A stretch of 64,000 nt of DNA from Thelonectria olida. Taxonomy: Eukaryota > Ascomycota > Sordariomycetes > Hypocreales > Nectriaceae. A model generated the notes under the pieces. It ran no database searches. It was given only the letters and a program-made list of their open reading frames with translations, and had not been told where the DNA came from. Positions 46,375-58,413 of the stretch are shown here, piece after piece. The stretch's first letter is position 1, and each line of letters opens with the position of its first letter. A program made the translations under genes and the position numbers. The stretch covers positions 3,596,001 to 3,660,000 of the forward strand of contig JAGPYM010000001.1 of NCBI GenBank assembly GCA_020736575.1, written 5' to 3'.

Positions 46375-47830
46375 AGCCAACCAAGACCCCAAGACCGAGC
46401 AACATTCCTATGGAGAGGACTGTTACTTAGACATTGAGCAGTAAACGACTGAACTGCGCATGGTTCGATGATAAAAGCGAAGTTTTGTTCCTTGACGGTA
46501 ACAGGGTTGATTTTCGAAGCTTGTCTCTCTTTTTCCATTTTAAGCCTCTTTTTGGCTTTTGTCATAATTTTCTTCCCAATCCTGCAATTCGGCACAAGCA
46601 GGCGGCAAGGCGTCACGGAGCAACGGACAGACGGACAGGCAGATGGAATGGCATGGAATGGGACAAATGGTGTTTACAGGGCGTTGGACAGGGATGGAAG
46701 AAGACTCTGCTTCAGAGCACAAAAAGCCATCCGTTGACGTGTGTTTGGCTGGGTTTTAGATATGTGCGGATTTCCTTTTTCCATACAATGACTTAATTAC
46801 TATGTGTTTCAGTTTCCTTAGAGAGTGCGCGGCCTCTTTGTGTCTTTCACCGCCTCATGATGGTGTATTTCTGTGATAACCTCGGACGGCACCGCCGGGC
46901 CAAGATGGGTGGCGTGGCTGGGGTGCGCGTGCGCGTGCGCGTGCGTGGGGATGATGTGATGTGATGTGTGATGCTATGATTCCATAATGGGACCCGACCC
47001 GACTCTGTGGTTGACAAGGGTCAGGGCGTGGATTCCATTATTCCTTCATGTTGAGATGCGCTTGTTAACTTCTTTGGGCTTGCTGATGAAGCACCAACCG
47101 TTTGGGTGTAGCATGATCATTTCGCGTCATAATCAACAAGGACCTGGACCCTCGTAGTGGCTGTCATCCATGACTATTAAACCCCTCGTGCGATAACCCT
47201 AAATCGATAGCCTCTTTTTGCCTCCCCCCCCTACCGCCTCACTCCTACTTGTAGGGAGACTGACCTTCTCTTAATTGCTTAGCTGGAAAACATGGAACTT
47301 GGGCCTGAGTGTGCTTGCTTCTCCTCGGCGAGGTGTTTGGCCTCCTCTTGCTTTTGGAGGGGTGCCTTGGCTAAAGACTAGAAGGCCACCGAGCGATAGC
47401 ATGAGGCCGATGTTAACAAGAAGCATGTGATGGGCCACGCTGGGGCTGGGAGGTGGCGCAATAAGGAACTTGGCTGGAAGGACTTTTGGTGATGAGGAAA
47501 CGTGCAGGTCTATGAGTAAGAATCTGCCGACTTGATATAGTCATTAGGCAGATATCATATTGAAACTGCCGAAATCATACTGCTGCCTGAGTTGGGGAGA
47601 CAACCAGCGTTACCAACACGGAGGATCGAGAGTCCTCGCTTGTGAGGGACGAAACTGAACCAGACAAGAGGGAGGTGAGTGTTTCGCAACGGCAAGATGC
47701 TATTCCATGAGACGAGGTTCAACAACATTTATACAAAACAACTTCTATTCCCACAATATCCTCCCAACCCTCTTTTCTATTTCGCATGCTTAATCCATAT
47801 CCGCCGTTACAACCAAGAAACGCCGCTTGT
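46375..47830. other. Intergenic between convergent sirtuin and SCY1 genes
   Basis: 1.45 kb of 3' flanks with no gene recognised. A GTGCGC microsatellite is at 46923-46946, followed by ATGTG repeats. Confidence 0.55.
46923..46946. repeat. GTGCGC x4 microsatellite
   Basis: Three exact GTGCGC units and one with a final T. An alternating purine-pyrimidine tract of this kind can adopt Z-DNA. Confidence 0.65.
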
Positions 47831-50788
47831 CTAAATCAGACTCTCGTACTTATCCAAACCCGATTTCTGCTGATTGTTGGTATTGGTGTTGCTGGTATTC
47901 ATGCCCTGGTTCATCATGTTGTTCATGCTGAATGAGCCTCCCATCGACATGCCGCTCATGCCTGCACTCGTGCTGCTGGACGCCCAAGGACTGGCCTGTG
48001 GGTTGGAAGGAGGTGGTGCGATGGCGAACGAGGACGACGGGGTAGAACTTCCTGGAGGTGGCGGTAGCGTAAAGGAAGAAGTGCGAGAGGTCGTTGGTGG
48101 TTGGCCGAGTGACATGCTAGACATGGACGAGGTCATGTTGCCACCAAAGCCCGAGACGGAAGGGGTAGATGACGCTGAGCCCCATGGGTTTGATTGCGCA
48201 GCAGAAGCAGCCGACCAGTTGATAGACGAGGCAGCCTGAGGTTTTGGCTGCGATGGTTGCTGTGGCGGAGGAGCGAATGGCGTAGGTTGCAGAGGCTGGC
48301 TGAATTGAGTTGAGCTCGGAGTAAGCGTCTCGAAGCGACCAAGGTCTGGGGTGACGGTCCGGTAACTGGGCTGTTTCCTGAGAACTGGCTGGGCTGGGGG
48401 CTTGGTCGGGTTGTTGGACGGAGGAGGAGTCGACCATGAGAATGCCGGCGGCTGAGGGGTGCTTGAGGTAGACCTGTTGACAGAAGCTGCTGCGGGAGCA
48501 CTATCCCAACTAGGACCCGCGGTGCTTGATCGAGGGCTGGCCACCGCTCGTCCCTTGACCAGAGCCTCGAAGTCGTCCTCAGTCGCTCCGTTACCCTGAT
48601 CAAATGCGGTTCCGGTGACGCCCCCGAATGCCACGAAATCGTCGCCGGGATTAGCCGTAGCACCGTTCGAGACCCCGGAGAGTTCCTGAAGCTTCCTCAT
48701 TTGCTCATCCTCGACCCTCTTTGAGAGCTTCTTGATGAGGTCCATGAATAGTTGAAACTGCTTAAGGTCGAGCAAAGGCCCCAGACTCATGCTCCACAGA
48801 ATGGGAAGGATGTCCATCGCCACGAACTCGCCATCGGCGGTCTCACCAACAATACGAAGGACGTTCAAGGCTGCTATCATAACCGCCGGCTCCTTGGTCT
48901 TGATAGCCCTGACAAGAGGAACAATCTTCTCCTGCATTGTGTATTTGTCAAGGGCACTTGACGATGACTTCTTCTTATTGTCACTTGCAAGGCCATTCAG
49001 GCCGTCATCCTGGTCTTGGTTCTCGTTGGTGCCGCCACACAGGATGACAAAAGCCCGCAGACCTCGGACCTTGATGGCCAGACTGTTGGTTTTACTGAAA
49101 ACGGTTGCAATGACTGGGAACAATTCGCCCTTAATCGTGGTAAAGTCAAGCACTGGTAAAACCACTGGCAAAGTTCGCAGTGCCGCGTCGACAATGGAAT
49201 GAGTGGGACATTCAATCGCTGCTATGAGTACTGGCAGCATATCTGAGCAATCATATTAGCAATTGATCAAGAATTTGAGCGGAACACGACATGCCGTCTT
49301 TGAACTCTTTGCCAGAGCAGTTATTGGCAATTGCAGACACATTCTCCAAAACCACCATCAACCCGGCATCTCTAGCCGCATCCTTCTCTTGGTTTTGCTT
49401 CGCGTTGGCAACGAAAATGTCCCGCAACGCAGGTCGGACCTTCTCCCCAAAGGCGCGCCGGGCTGAAGGAAGGAGCTCAACAATTTTGAAGATATTCTGG
49501 AGGATGAGAGACTGAAGGTCCTTATCCTTGAGCTCCTCGAGAAGAGCGGGCAACACCTTCCTTTCCATAACCGATTTGGGAAACGACGGTAGCACCTTGA
49601 CGAGACCTCGCAGAAAGGAAGACTTCTCATTTGGCGTTTTGGCAGGGAACGAGTCAAGAAAGCGAATAGTTGAAACGAGAATGTTGTCAAAATACTCGCT
49701 CTCCTGGAACTCTTTGGCCGACATTCTCTGAGCTGGCCGTCGTGTAATGAGCCGCGGCAGGACATGATGCGAGAGCTCCTTGGGCACAGGCCGTGAAGAA
49801 AGGAAATTGTTGTTAGTTGAGGGAACGTTGGATGAGGACTGGAACAGTCGCTTGTACGTAGAGAGACTGCCGTGGGTTTCTAGAGGTGAGGCGTGCGGTG
49901 AGTTGTACAAGGCTACGCATAAGAGACCAAGTGAGAACATGTCGGCAGCCGTATTCAGGTTGTTGTCCACGACAAAATCGGGTGAGGTGTAGTCAAGATT
50001 GAGTTGCACCGTTTTGGGCAGACGAGGGTCCATGTTGAGGATTTCGTAGAGACTGATCCCTTGAATGGATGTCGGCTTGTCTGAGTTGTCTGGCGGGCTG
50101 CAAAAGGAAAGACCGCTGAGCTTCCAGTCAGACTGTCGGGGGGTTAGCATACTACTCAATGGAAACAATCGATAGCTTGCTCTACCTTTGCATTGATTAG
50201 AACCGCATCTGGTGTCAAGTTTCCGTGCAGAAGACCGGCATTTTCGTGCAAGAACTCGAGAGCTTTGCTAATCTGCAACAATCCTTTCTGAATCTCTAGC
50301 TCGTCAATTTCAAGCTCTCTCCGTCTCTTTGTACCGTCGGCATCTTCAGTCACGAATCGACTCGACCTCCCCCCAGGACCTCCTGAGCGCTCTTGTTCAT
50401 CCTTTTCTTGTAGCACACTCGAAAGAGAGGCCGTGACGGCCTCGGTGACAAACTGCAGACCTCCACCTCTTGTTTCCTCCACTGGCTCTACTAGCTCCAG
50501 GATGCTGGGGTGACGCAGTTTGGCCAAGCTGGAGGCCTCCTTCTTCAGCCTCTCAACGACCTCCTCTATCGTTTTCTTGTACGAAGAGGCGCCGGAGCGC
50601 CCTAGAGAGCTGCCATGTGCGTCGAGCGACTTCTTGTCGAAGACAAAGACGCTGTATTGCTTTCCGGTCGACTTCTTTTTGCAATCATAGATCTTCCAGG
50701 GGCCAGCCGTCGAAGTCGGAGTCGAGGAGATGGAATAGTTTCCGGTGATGTTAGTGGCGGCGATGGACTTGAAGGCCGAGGAGAACAT
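47831..50788 (-). CDS. SCY1: SCY1/SCYL2-like pseudokinase with HEAT repeats
   Basis: Catalytically inactive kinase-like protein; SCYL2/Scy1 proteins act in clathrin-linked Golgi/endosome traffic. Exons 50788-50186, 50132-49295 and 49242-47831 give 950 aa. The N-terminal kinase fold (about 30-300) starts WKIYDCKKKSTGKQYSVFVFDKK. The HRD catalytic loop is replaced by LLHGNLTPDAVLIN and the DFG motif by SGLSF, so phosphotransfer is not expected. HEAT-type helices follow at about 320-590 (KVLPALLEELKDKDLQSLILQN, PTHSIVDAALRTLPVVL). The C-terminal third is low-complexity Pro/Ser/Gly/Asn-Met and ends GLDKYESLI. Intron 2 appears to use a GC donor (GCATGT): only that choice yields KEFKDDMLPVLIAAIE, the expected family sequence. 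Confidence 0.9.
49243..49294 (-). other. Probable GC-AG intron of SCY1
   Basis: On the minus strand the exon ends AAAGACG and the intron begins GCATGT and ends GCTCAG. It is 52 nt, the usual size here. The only nearby GT donor that keeps the frame (GTTCCG, 11 nt downstream) would insert residues into a conserved HEAT helix. Confidence 0.6.
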
Positions 50789-51779
50789 GGTGCGTTCGCG
50801 CGGGCAGCGATTAGGTAGCTATAGTGATCATGTCGAGACGATGTCGTCGGTTCAGGGGAAGCTGCTATTAGACGCACACTTCCTTGGGTGAGAATTATAA
50901 CTTGCGAAGGGGTAGACAGCAGCTGTGGGCGCAATTCAGATCGAAAAGAATGTGGGGTCGCAAGATTGCGGGATTGTCGATTTGTTTAGTTGGGATGACA
51001 TGGGGGATGCATTCAGGTTGCGACAGGCGACCGCAGTAAGACAACGCGTGGAGTTGACAAATAATCCTTATCCTGATTTAATCGCAGTGCTTTGCGCCAC
51101 TAATCGAGGTACAAGCGCCGCAGCAAATCGCAGGCCTCGTTCCATGTACCTGGCGCGTGCAGCGATAAGGCTGCGTTGTCGGAGGGGTCGAAGCCCACCA
51201 ACAAGGTCGGTACCTGGCTGTCAACCAACTTTACTAGCCGGATCAAGTAGCCTCTCCAGCACCATGACACCTCCCAGTTTCGAGGGCTTCAGGGACTCTT
51301 CGGCACTGCTTCCAGCGAAGAAGCTCCCAGATGAACCCGACGGATACACTCCGTCTCCACAAGTTCGCGGCAGGAGACGGCAGTAGCGGCTGGCAGCGGC
51401 ATGTTCCCCTAAAGTACCTCGGATTTAGAGGCTTCAGCACACCGAGACCTGTAGCCTCTGACCTATCGGGCGATTTCCAATCCAAAACGAGTTGACGTTT
51501 CCACCCTGACTCGAGGCCGATACAGCTCCGAACCACGACGAACCACGACTACAACTTTCAGGGCTCCCTCACCGTCATAAGACCCCCAACCTTCTCTTCT
51601 CATCTTCCAACTTGGTCATCGTCAGTTCTCTGTTCTGCTCAAGATCGAAGTGGCTTGGGTATATTTTACCATCTTGGTGTAATCCAATTGCAGATTTATA
51701 CGTCGTTTCCTCGAGGCCCCAAAAACCCTGATACGATCTAAAAAAAAAACACCATCACATCTCGAACCATATCCCCGCC
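50789..51779. promoter_or_regulatory. Divergent promoter of SCY1 and the branched-chain aminotransferase
   Basis: 991 bp between divergent start codons. A TGACTC at 51507-51512, 268 nt upstream of the aminotransferase ATG, matches the core of the Gcn4/CPC1 cross-pathway element. That element controls amino-acid genes, but one copy could be chance. No gene was seen inside. Confidence 0.35.
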
Positions 51780-53084
51780 ATGAGACCCTTACTCGTCTCC
51801 CGCTCCGCTCTTCGAAGTGCAACCAGAGCCACGACCTCGAGGTTATTGCCACTATGCCAGGCGCCGCGCCTTTACAGCATCAAGGCCGAGGCAGCTTCCA
51901 CCTCCAAGCTTCGGCCCCTCGACCCTACCAAGCTCTCCATCTCCAAGACCACCGAACCCAAGCCTCTGAGCCCACCCGAGGACCTCGTCTTCGGTCGCGA
52001 GTTCACTGGTAAGCTCTGACAGGCGCACAATTCCATTTGCGACATTTGACTGACTTGCGCCTTGCCAGATCATATGCTCACGATCGAGTGGACCAAGGAG
52101 GATGGATGGATGGAGCCCAAGATCACTCCCTACCAGAACCTATCCCTTGACCCTGCGACCTGCGTCTTCCACTATGCGTTCGAGTGCTTTGAGGGAATGA
52201 AGGCCTACAAGGATAAGAAAGGCCAGGTGCGGCTCTTCCGACCCGACAAGAACATGGCCAGGTTGAATAAGTCGTCGGCGCGCATTGCCCTGCCCACCTT
52301 TGACCCCCAGAGCTTCATCGAGCTCATTTCCAAGTTCGCTCAGCTCGACTCGCGCTTCATCCCTGACAAGCGCGGATACTCACTCTACCTCCGACCTACC
52401 ATGATCGGAACCCAGAAGACGCTCGGCGTCGGTGCCCCTGGATCCGCTCTTCTCTATGTCATCGCCTCGCCTGTCGGCCCCTACTACCCTACCGGCTTCA
52501 AGGCCGTGTCACTCGAGGCGACCGACTACGCCGTCCGAGCCTGGCCCGGCGGTGTCGGTGACAAGAAGCTCGGCGCCAACTATGCGCCTTGCATCGTTCC
52601 CCAGCTTCAGGCTGCCAGCCGCGGTTTCCAGCAGAACCTGTGGCTTTTCGGCGAGGAGGAATACGTCACCGAGGTGGGCACCATGAACATGTTTGTGGCC
52701 CTCAAGGACAAGCAGACTGGCCAGAAGGAGCTCGTCACGGCTCCTCTCGACGGCACGATCTTGGAGGGTGTCACCCGTGACTCGGTGCTTGCCCTGGCCC
52801 GTGAGCGACTCGCTCCTCAGGGCTGGAAGATTAGCGAGCGCAAGTACACCATGAAGGATCTGGCCGAGGCGTCCAAGGAGGGTCGGTTGATTGAGGCCTT
52901 TGGCGCCGGCACTGCTGCCATTGTCAGCCCCGTCCGTAACATCTCATGGAAGGGCGAGCTCGTCAACTGCGGCCTTGCCGACCACGAGGAGTCTGGTGAG
53001 ATTGCGCTTCAGATGAAGGAGTGGATGGAGGCTATTCAGTACGGTGATGAGGAGCACGAGTGGAGTTACGTTGCCTCTTCTTAA
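51780..53084 (+). CDS. Mitochondrial branched-chain amino acid aminotransferase
   Basis: PLP enzyme that interconverts leucine, isoleucine and valine with their 2-keto acids. Exons 51780-52008 and 52069-53084 give 414 aa. The first about 40 residues are Arg/Ser-rich without acidic residues ([20 protein letters not shown]), a mitochondrial targeting sequence. The class IV fold follows: [40 protein letters not shown], the PLP lysine in [35 protein letters not shown] and [12 protein letters not shown]. These match the eukaryotic BCAT group (yeast Bat1-like). The gene is divergent from SCY1 and convergent with the complex I subunit gene. Confidence 0.95.
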
Positions 53085-53527
53085 AAGGCGGGTTCGGTAC
53101 ATGTAGTCTTGTAGTACGGATTGGCGTTTGTCAGACGGTTCATGGGGCTGCTTTGAATGCAAGGAATAAAAAAGACTTGTTGCATCTTCATGGTTTTTGA
53201 AACGACGTTTGAGATTGTCATGCTTGCTGTTGCATCGAGTCTTATTCGGACGTCAAAGTGCAGATGCTGACTCACAGCCAATTGCAACTGCATACGAAGT
53301 ATACGCGCGCCAAACTGCCGGGACAACAGTCTCTCACAAACAGGGACGTCAAAAGTGACCAAAACAACCAGTCTAGTGATTTGAACCATTGCAGGAAGTC
53401 GTCTTCCGAGAAAATGCAGAATAACATGTACAAGTTTGACGGCCAGACGAGGAATATCTGCCCTCATCCATCACGACCAGTTTCCCTTCTCCCCCCACTC
53501 TTTACATCATGCCCATCCATTGTTGAA
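53085..53527. other. 3' flanks of convergent genes
   Basis: 443 bp between the stop codons of the aminotransferase and the complex I subunit. No gene or structure was recognised. Confidence 0.5.
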
Positions 53528-54061
53528 TTAATCCTTCTTCTCCTCCTTGGCGGGGTCGGGCAGGATACCCTCGGCCTCTAACCTCCTTCGTGCCTCCTCG
53601 AGAGCCCAGGTGGAAACGCTGCAGCACGAATGGTTAGCAATTGGGCGTCGTTCCAAGGCCAAAATCCCGCATCACGACAATCCGCCATTGAGTCTCGAAA
53701 TGCGGCCAATGGCAGGGAAACGAGGGTCTCGCGGCACGCAGCACGGCTGGATGGTCGATTGAAAAGATGGAAAACGCGGCCGTGGGCAAGGAACTCACGT
53801 GGTGTCGGGCTTGAAGGCGAGGGCGACGCCGGTGGCGACGAGGCTGCCGATGAAGATGTAGGTAGGCCACTCCCAGCCCTCGGGCTCAGCCTTCTCGCCG
53901 GGCTTGACGCCCCAGAGCCAGCCGGAGGGGGGCTCGAACTGGGACTCGCCGTGGCCGCCTCGTCGGCGGGCCGTCACGGAGAAGCATCTGGCGGAGGCAG
54001 TGGGCTGGCGGGCACAGCGGACGGCACGCATGGGCGCGACGGCCTGGCGGAGGAGAGCCAT
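53528..54061 (-). CDS. Complex I ESSS/NDUFB11-type subunit
   Basis: Small accessory subunit of mitochondrial NADH:ubiquinone oxidoreductase, in the membrane arm. Exons 54061-53799 and 53618-53528 give 117 aa. The N-terminus is a mitochondrial presequence (MALLRQAVAPMRAVRCARQ). Then come ESQFEPPSGWLWGVKPGEK and EGWEWPTYIFIGSLVATGVALAF, the single membrane helix typical of the family. Exon 2 encodes STWALEEARRRLEAEGILP followed by an acidic/basic tail. The intron is 180 nt, long for such a small gene; donor GTGAGT and acceptor CTGCAG keep the frame. Confidence 0.85.
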
Positions 54062-54743
54062 CTGTCGAGTCGTTCGTCGGGGCAGTGGAGGAGGTCGTTC
54101 GGCGGTCGTTGCGGTGCCTCAATGGCCTGGGGGGCGGGTGGTGGTGGTGGTGGTTTGGTTGAGGAGCTGCTGCTGAGCTGGTTGCTAAAGGCTCGACGTT
54201 GTTTGGCGAGGTCCAGAGCCCCCCGGCAGATCGGAATTGAGGTCACGTGACTGCAGTCATAAAAGTCCTAACTAAACGCAGGCCTTGATAATGCAGGGCT
54301 AATGCACGCCCAACTTCTCGCCTTGACGCGAAGAGGTTTCAATCATTTCAGCTGGACAGAAAACTCGCCATGGTTGAATAGTTATCCGAGGCATCTCTTG
54401 CGTCCCAGAGCTAGTTTAGATGTTAGGCACTTTCTGTTTTTCTTTTGCAAATTTCCACATATTAATTACTTGGGCATGAATCTTAGGTCTTGTTTCATTT
54501 GGACCGTGTGTATTCGTAATAAACAGGCTTGCGGCCCAAAGCCACAAGTAAAGCAAAATGGCATGAGTGAAGAAGGGGGTTTTGATACTCTATTCTGCAG
54601 CATTCGCCATCCTTGCTTCGACTCTGTCCTTACCGTGACTGTTCTGTAACTGCTTTATTGCTGTCAACCGTCTCTCCGCCATTGCTCTTCGGTTGAATCA
54701 TAGTTGGCGCCCTCATCAACGTTAGAAGACACCTGCTGCAACC
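54062..54743. other. Intergenic between divergent complex I and BRE4-like genes
   Basis: 682 bp holding both promoters. A glycine-rich open frame running from the complex I gene into this region on the plus strand is antisense shadow. No site was recognised. Confidence 0.45.
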
Positions 54744-57700
54744 ATGGACGACAGCAAAGGTCCCAGGATACGGGACTTTGAAGATGCAACTGAACGGCCC
54801 AGCGGAAATGGCCAACATGCCCAACAACCAGAGCCTCTGCTCGAGGTCAGTCCTCCACTACAGGGCACATCGATGAAGCCTCAACAACCACTAGACCCGA
54901 GCGGGCTAACGACTCCGACGGCTCGCCCATCTTTAGCCTTTGGCGCCGCTGCCGTCTACTTGGACAGTCCCGATCTTGACGTCGCCTCCCGCCCTAGCTC
55001 CCTGCTGAGCATGGTCCAGATCGATGAGATGTTGGCCGACGACCGCGCCGACATGCGCACCTACGGCGTCTCGGAGATGCGTGATGGCTTCTTCGACGCC
55101 TTGTTCCTCAAGTGCCCTCCCATCACGCGGGACGAGGCCATTGACCGTGCAGCTGCTGCCCTGCCGAGGGAGTTCGAGAAGAGCCATCCGCTCTCGCCCA
55201 AGGCATTCTTCCCTCGTCAATGGCACGAACTGCAGTCCGTGGCACGCAGAGTCACCACTACTCGCGCCGGTATAAAACTGCTCAAGTCGTTTGGCGCCTT
55301 CTTCATCGCATATATACTATGTCTGATCCCAGCTGTGCGACAGTGGCTGGGGCGATATGACTATGTCATGGTCATATCCGTCATCATCAACCATCCCGCC
55401 CGGACCTTTGGGTCCCAGGTCGACGGCGCAGTCCTTACAATAATCGGGACAGCCTGTGGTTTGGCCTGGGGCGTCATCGGTCTCCTACTATCCACGTCGA
55501 CGCTTGCTGCCAGTGCTGGCTACGGCGGCATTCTGACCGTCTTCCTGGCCTTGTTCATGGCCAGCGTCGCATACGTCCGATCGTTCTTTATTCGACTCTA
55601 CCAGGCCGTCTTGGCCGCCGGAATAGCAGTGGTATTTGCCACTCTCGCCGAAATCAATGCCAGAGAAATCGAATGGGCCAAGATACGAAGCTATGCTATC
55701 CCGTGGCTTCTGGGTCAGGCTATTGCTCTGGCGGTAAACGTTGTCGTGTTTCCCGATGCCGGGAACCGACCACTCGCCGCCATGATTGACAAGTCCTTCA
55801 GAACTATGCACGTTAGTCAACAAGATACTATCCTCTGATTGCTATGTATATCCTTATCCTAACCTCCTCTCAGGAAGCCTTCATCATTCCGCGCCCGAGG
55901 AATACCATGTTGAGACGACGCCTCAACAAGACCTTCATGGACATTGCCTTGGCATATCGTGACATGAGAATAGACATCACCATTACCCGGTTCCGCCCAG
56001 GTGACCTGCGAGAGCTGCGCAATTTGGTCCAAGGCGTCGTTAGAGCTCTTCTCTCGATGGAGACGGAAACTCTTCTCTTCGAGGACTGGAACCTTCAAGA
56101 CCGAGCGCCAGAGATCACCGTCAACCAGCCAGCCGCTGCAGCCTCGTCAAATGCCAGCACCGTGCCACCTTCTGAGGTCCGAGACATGGGCCGTCAAGTG
56201 GCGAGCGCCTTGTCGGGTCCCACAAAGGAAGTCCTCCAGTGCATGGCCGAGGGCATGAAGAGATGCCACGCCGCGCTCATGGACCTCTCAGGGTGTCGAG
56301 ACTACTTCGGCCCAGATGCAGAGGTTTCGTCTGATATTGCTCCCGTCCAAATCCGTATGAGGGACGCTCTCGACGCTTTCGACATGGCCGAAGCGAGTCT
56401 CTTGGGTTCAAGCGAAATTCCGGAATCGTATGCCGACCAGTACGAAACCGTCGAGCTCTTCGTCTTTGCGAGACACGTCCGTGAGGCGGCCGCCACTGTT
56501 GTCAGCCTCATGGTAAAAGTCCATGAAATGTTTCACAATTCCGATCGAACGAGACTGAACCTTCCCACCTATCCGCCGTGGAAAGCCGTCTACAGAACCA
56601 ACGCTCAAGTCAGACACGACCGAGGCGGTGTTACGGCTGGTATGTACCAGGCCACCTTCTCGGAAATCACCCACATGCTCGATGTCATGAAGGCCAAGGA
56701 AAGCCACGCCGGGCCGAGGCCGAGTTACGAGGCCGTCACAAAGGTCGAAAGCATGCCGCATACAATGGAGCCCAGCATCAGAGGGCAACCGGCTTCAAGA
56801 CGCGACAAGCTTGGCTACAAGGTGTGGACAATTCTGCACCGACTGCAGGGCTTTGAAAGCCGATACGCTCTCAAAGTGGCCATCCTCATCTCAGTCCTGT
56901 CCATCCCTGCCTGGGTGACCAGGGACTCGCAATGGTGGGATCGCTACGAAGCCTGGTGGGGTGTGTGTATGGGCTGGATCATGATGCACCCGCGAGTAGG
57001 CGGTAACGTCCAAGATCTCGTAACCCGCGCCTTCGCAGCTATTCTCGGCGCCGTTTGGGCCGGTGCCTCGTATGCTGCCGGTAACGGGAACCCCTATGTC
57101 ATGGCTGCTTTCGCTGCCATCTACATGGTTCCCATGCTGTTCCGCTTCACTCAGAGCTCACATCCAGTAAGTGGCTCCTGTCGACCTATCTGTTCACATT
57201 GTCATTCTAACTCTCCAACTACAGCGATCTGGTCTGGTCGGGTGTCTCTCCTTCACCGTCATCTCCCTCGGACTTCGGAACCACGCTGGCGCATCTTCCG
57301 CTGCCCTGCTCGCCGTTCACAAGGGCTTGGTGCTCTTCATAGGGACCGCGGCGCCCATTATTGTCAACTGGGTTCTTTGGCCTTTTGTTGCGCGCCACGA
57401 GCTCCGGTATGCGCTCTCATCTATGCTCTTCTTCATGAGTGTCATTTACAGAAGTACACTTTCTCTCTCCCCCTGTACCCGCCTCGAGTCCTTTCAATCT
57501 AACAACCTTTCAGATGTCGTTGCAAACTATGTCTATTTTGATGAGGGCGAGGATCCGACGCCCGACGACGTCACCAGGTCCGAGATGCTAGAAAGTCGCA
57601 TGCGCGAGGGTTTCGTCCGTATTCGACATCTCCTCGTCATGACCCGTCATGAGCTTCGCCTCCGCGCCCCGTTCGACCCTCTCCCTTACGCGGCCCTCGC

Positions 57701-58313
57701 GGCTGCGTGCGAGCGGTTCTTCGAGTACCTCATCGCCGTGCGGCAGTCGGCGCTCTTTTACAACCCCAACTTCATCCGCGACAACCCAGTAGCTGCAGAG
57801 AAGCTGCTTCACTATCGCCGAGACGCAGTGGCAGCTATTCTGGGCAACTTGTACATCCTTGCCGGCGCTCTGAGGTCACAGAGAAAAGTCCCTGTGAGTT
57901 GCGTACCAATTCAACAGGGCTCCCTGCTTGAGATTCCTGTGCTGACGTTCCCTTAGCGATATCTCCCCAGTGCCGCCGCTGCAAGAAAGAAACTACTTCT
58001 GAAAGCCGCCGAGGTTTCTAGGGAGATGACAGAGAGCCCGGAGCACTGCGAACTCGAGAGGCAGAAAACATGGAGTGACATCTACTCCTACTCATACAAC
58101 GAAAGCTTGACGGGTTGTGTCGCACAGCTTGAAGCGTTGGAAAAGTTTACCAAGATCATTGTGGGAGAGAAAGCGTCAGTCCATCCACCACTACTGCATA
58201 GTACCCAAGAGGTTAACATAGAAGTCACTAGATTCGAGGGCAACTTCAAAGTCAAAGTCATGGACGACTCATCAGATGACGAACCAGATACTCCGCCCAA
58301 TGAACGGCGTTGA
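54744..58313 (+). CDS. BRE4-like multi-spanning membrane protein
   Basis: Resembles the fungal Brefeldin A-sensitivity 4 family (putative ER/endosomal transporter with two six-helix blocks, related to aromatic-acid exporters). Five exons: 54744-55811, 55874-57166, 57225-57453, 57514-57893 and 57957-58313, 1108 aa, all phases consistent. A disordered N-terminus (about 1-180) precedes the first hydrophobic block (about 185-340: FGAFFIAYILCLIP, VDGAVLTIIGTACGLAWGVIG, IPWLLGQAIALAVNVVVFP). A soluble middle region follows, then a second block (about 640-850: LKVAILISVLSIPAW, AILGAVWAGASYAAG, FIGTAAPIIVNWVLWP) and a C-terminal soluble domain. The two-block organisation with an intervening helical domain is the family pattern. 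The transported substrate is unknown. Confidence 0.85.
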
Positions 58314-58413
58314 TGCATTGTTGAATTTCCTTTGATACCCTAAAACATGTCGTTTGGTCTGTATTCTATATCCATTAGACCCGCTATCCTCATTCTCCCA
58401 AAACATAGGCATG

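Noticed and set aside
53630..54250. 206-codon Gly-rich plus-strand frame
   Set aside because: Antisense to the complex I subunit gene and its promoter; composition reflects the GC-rich opposite strand.
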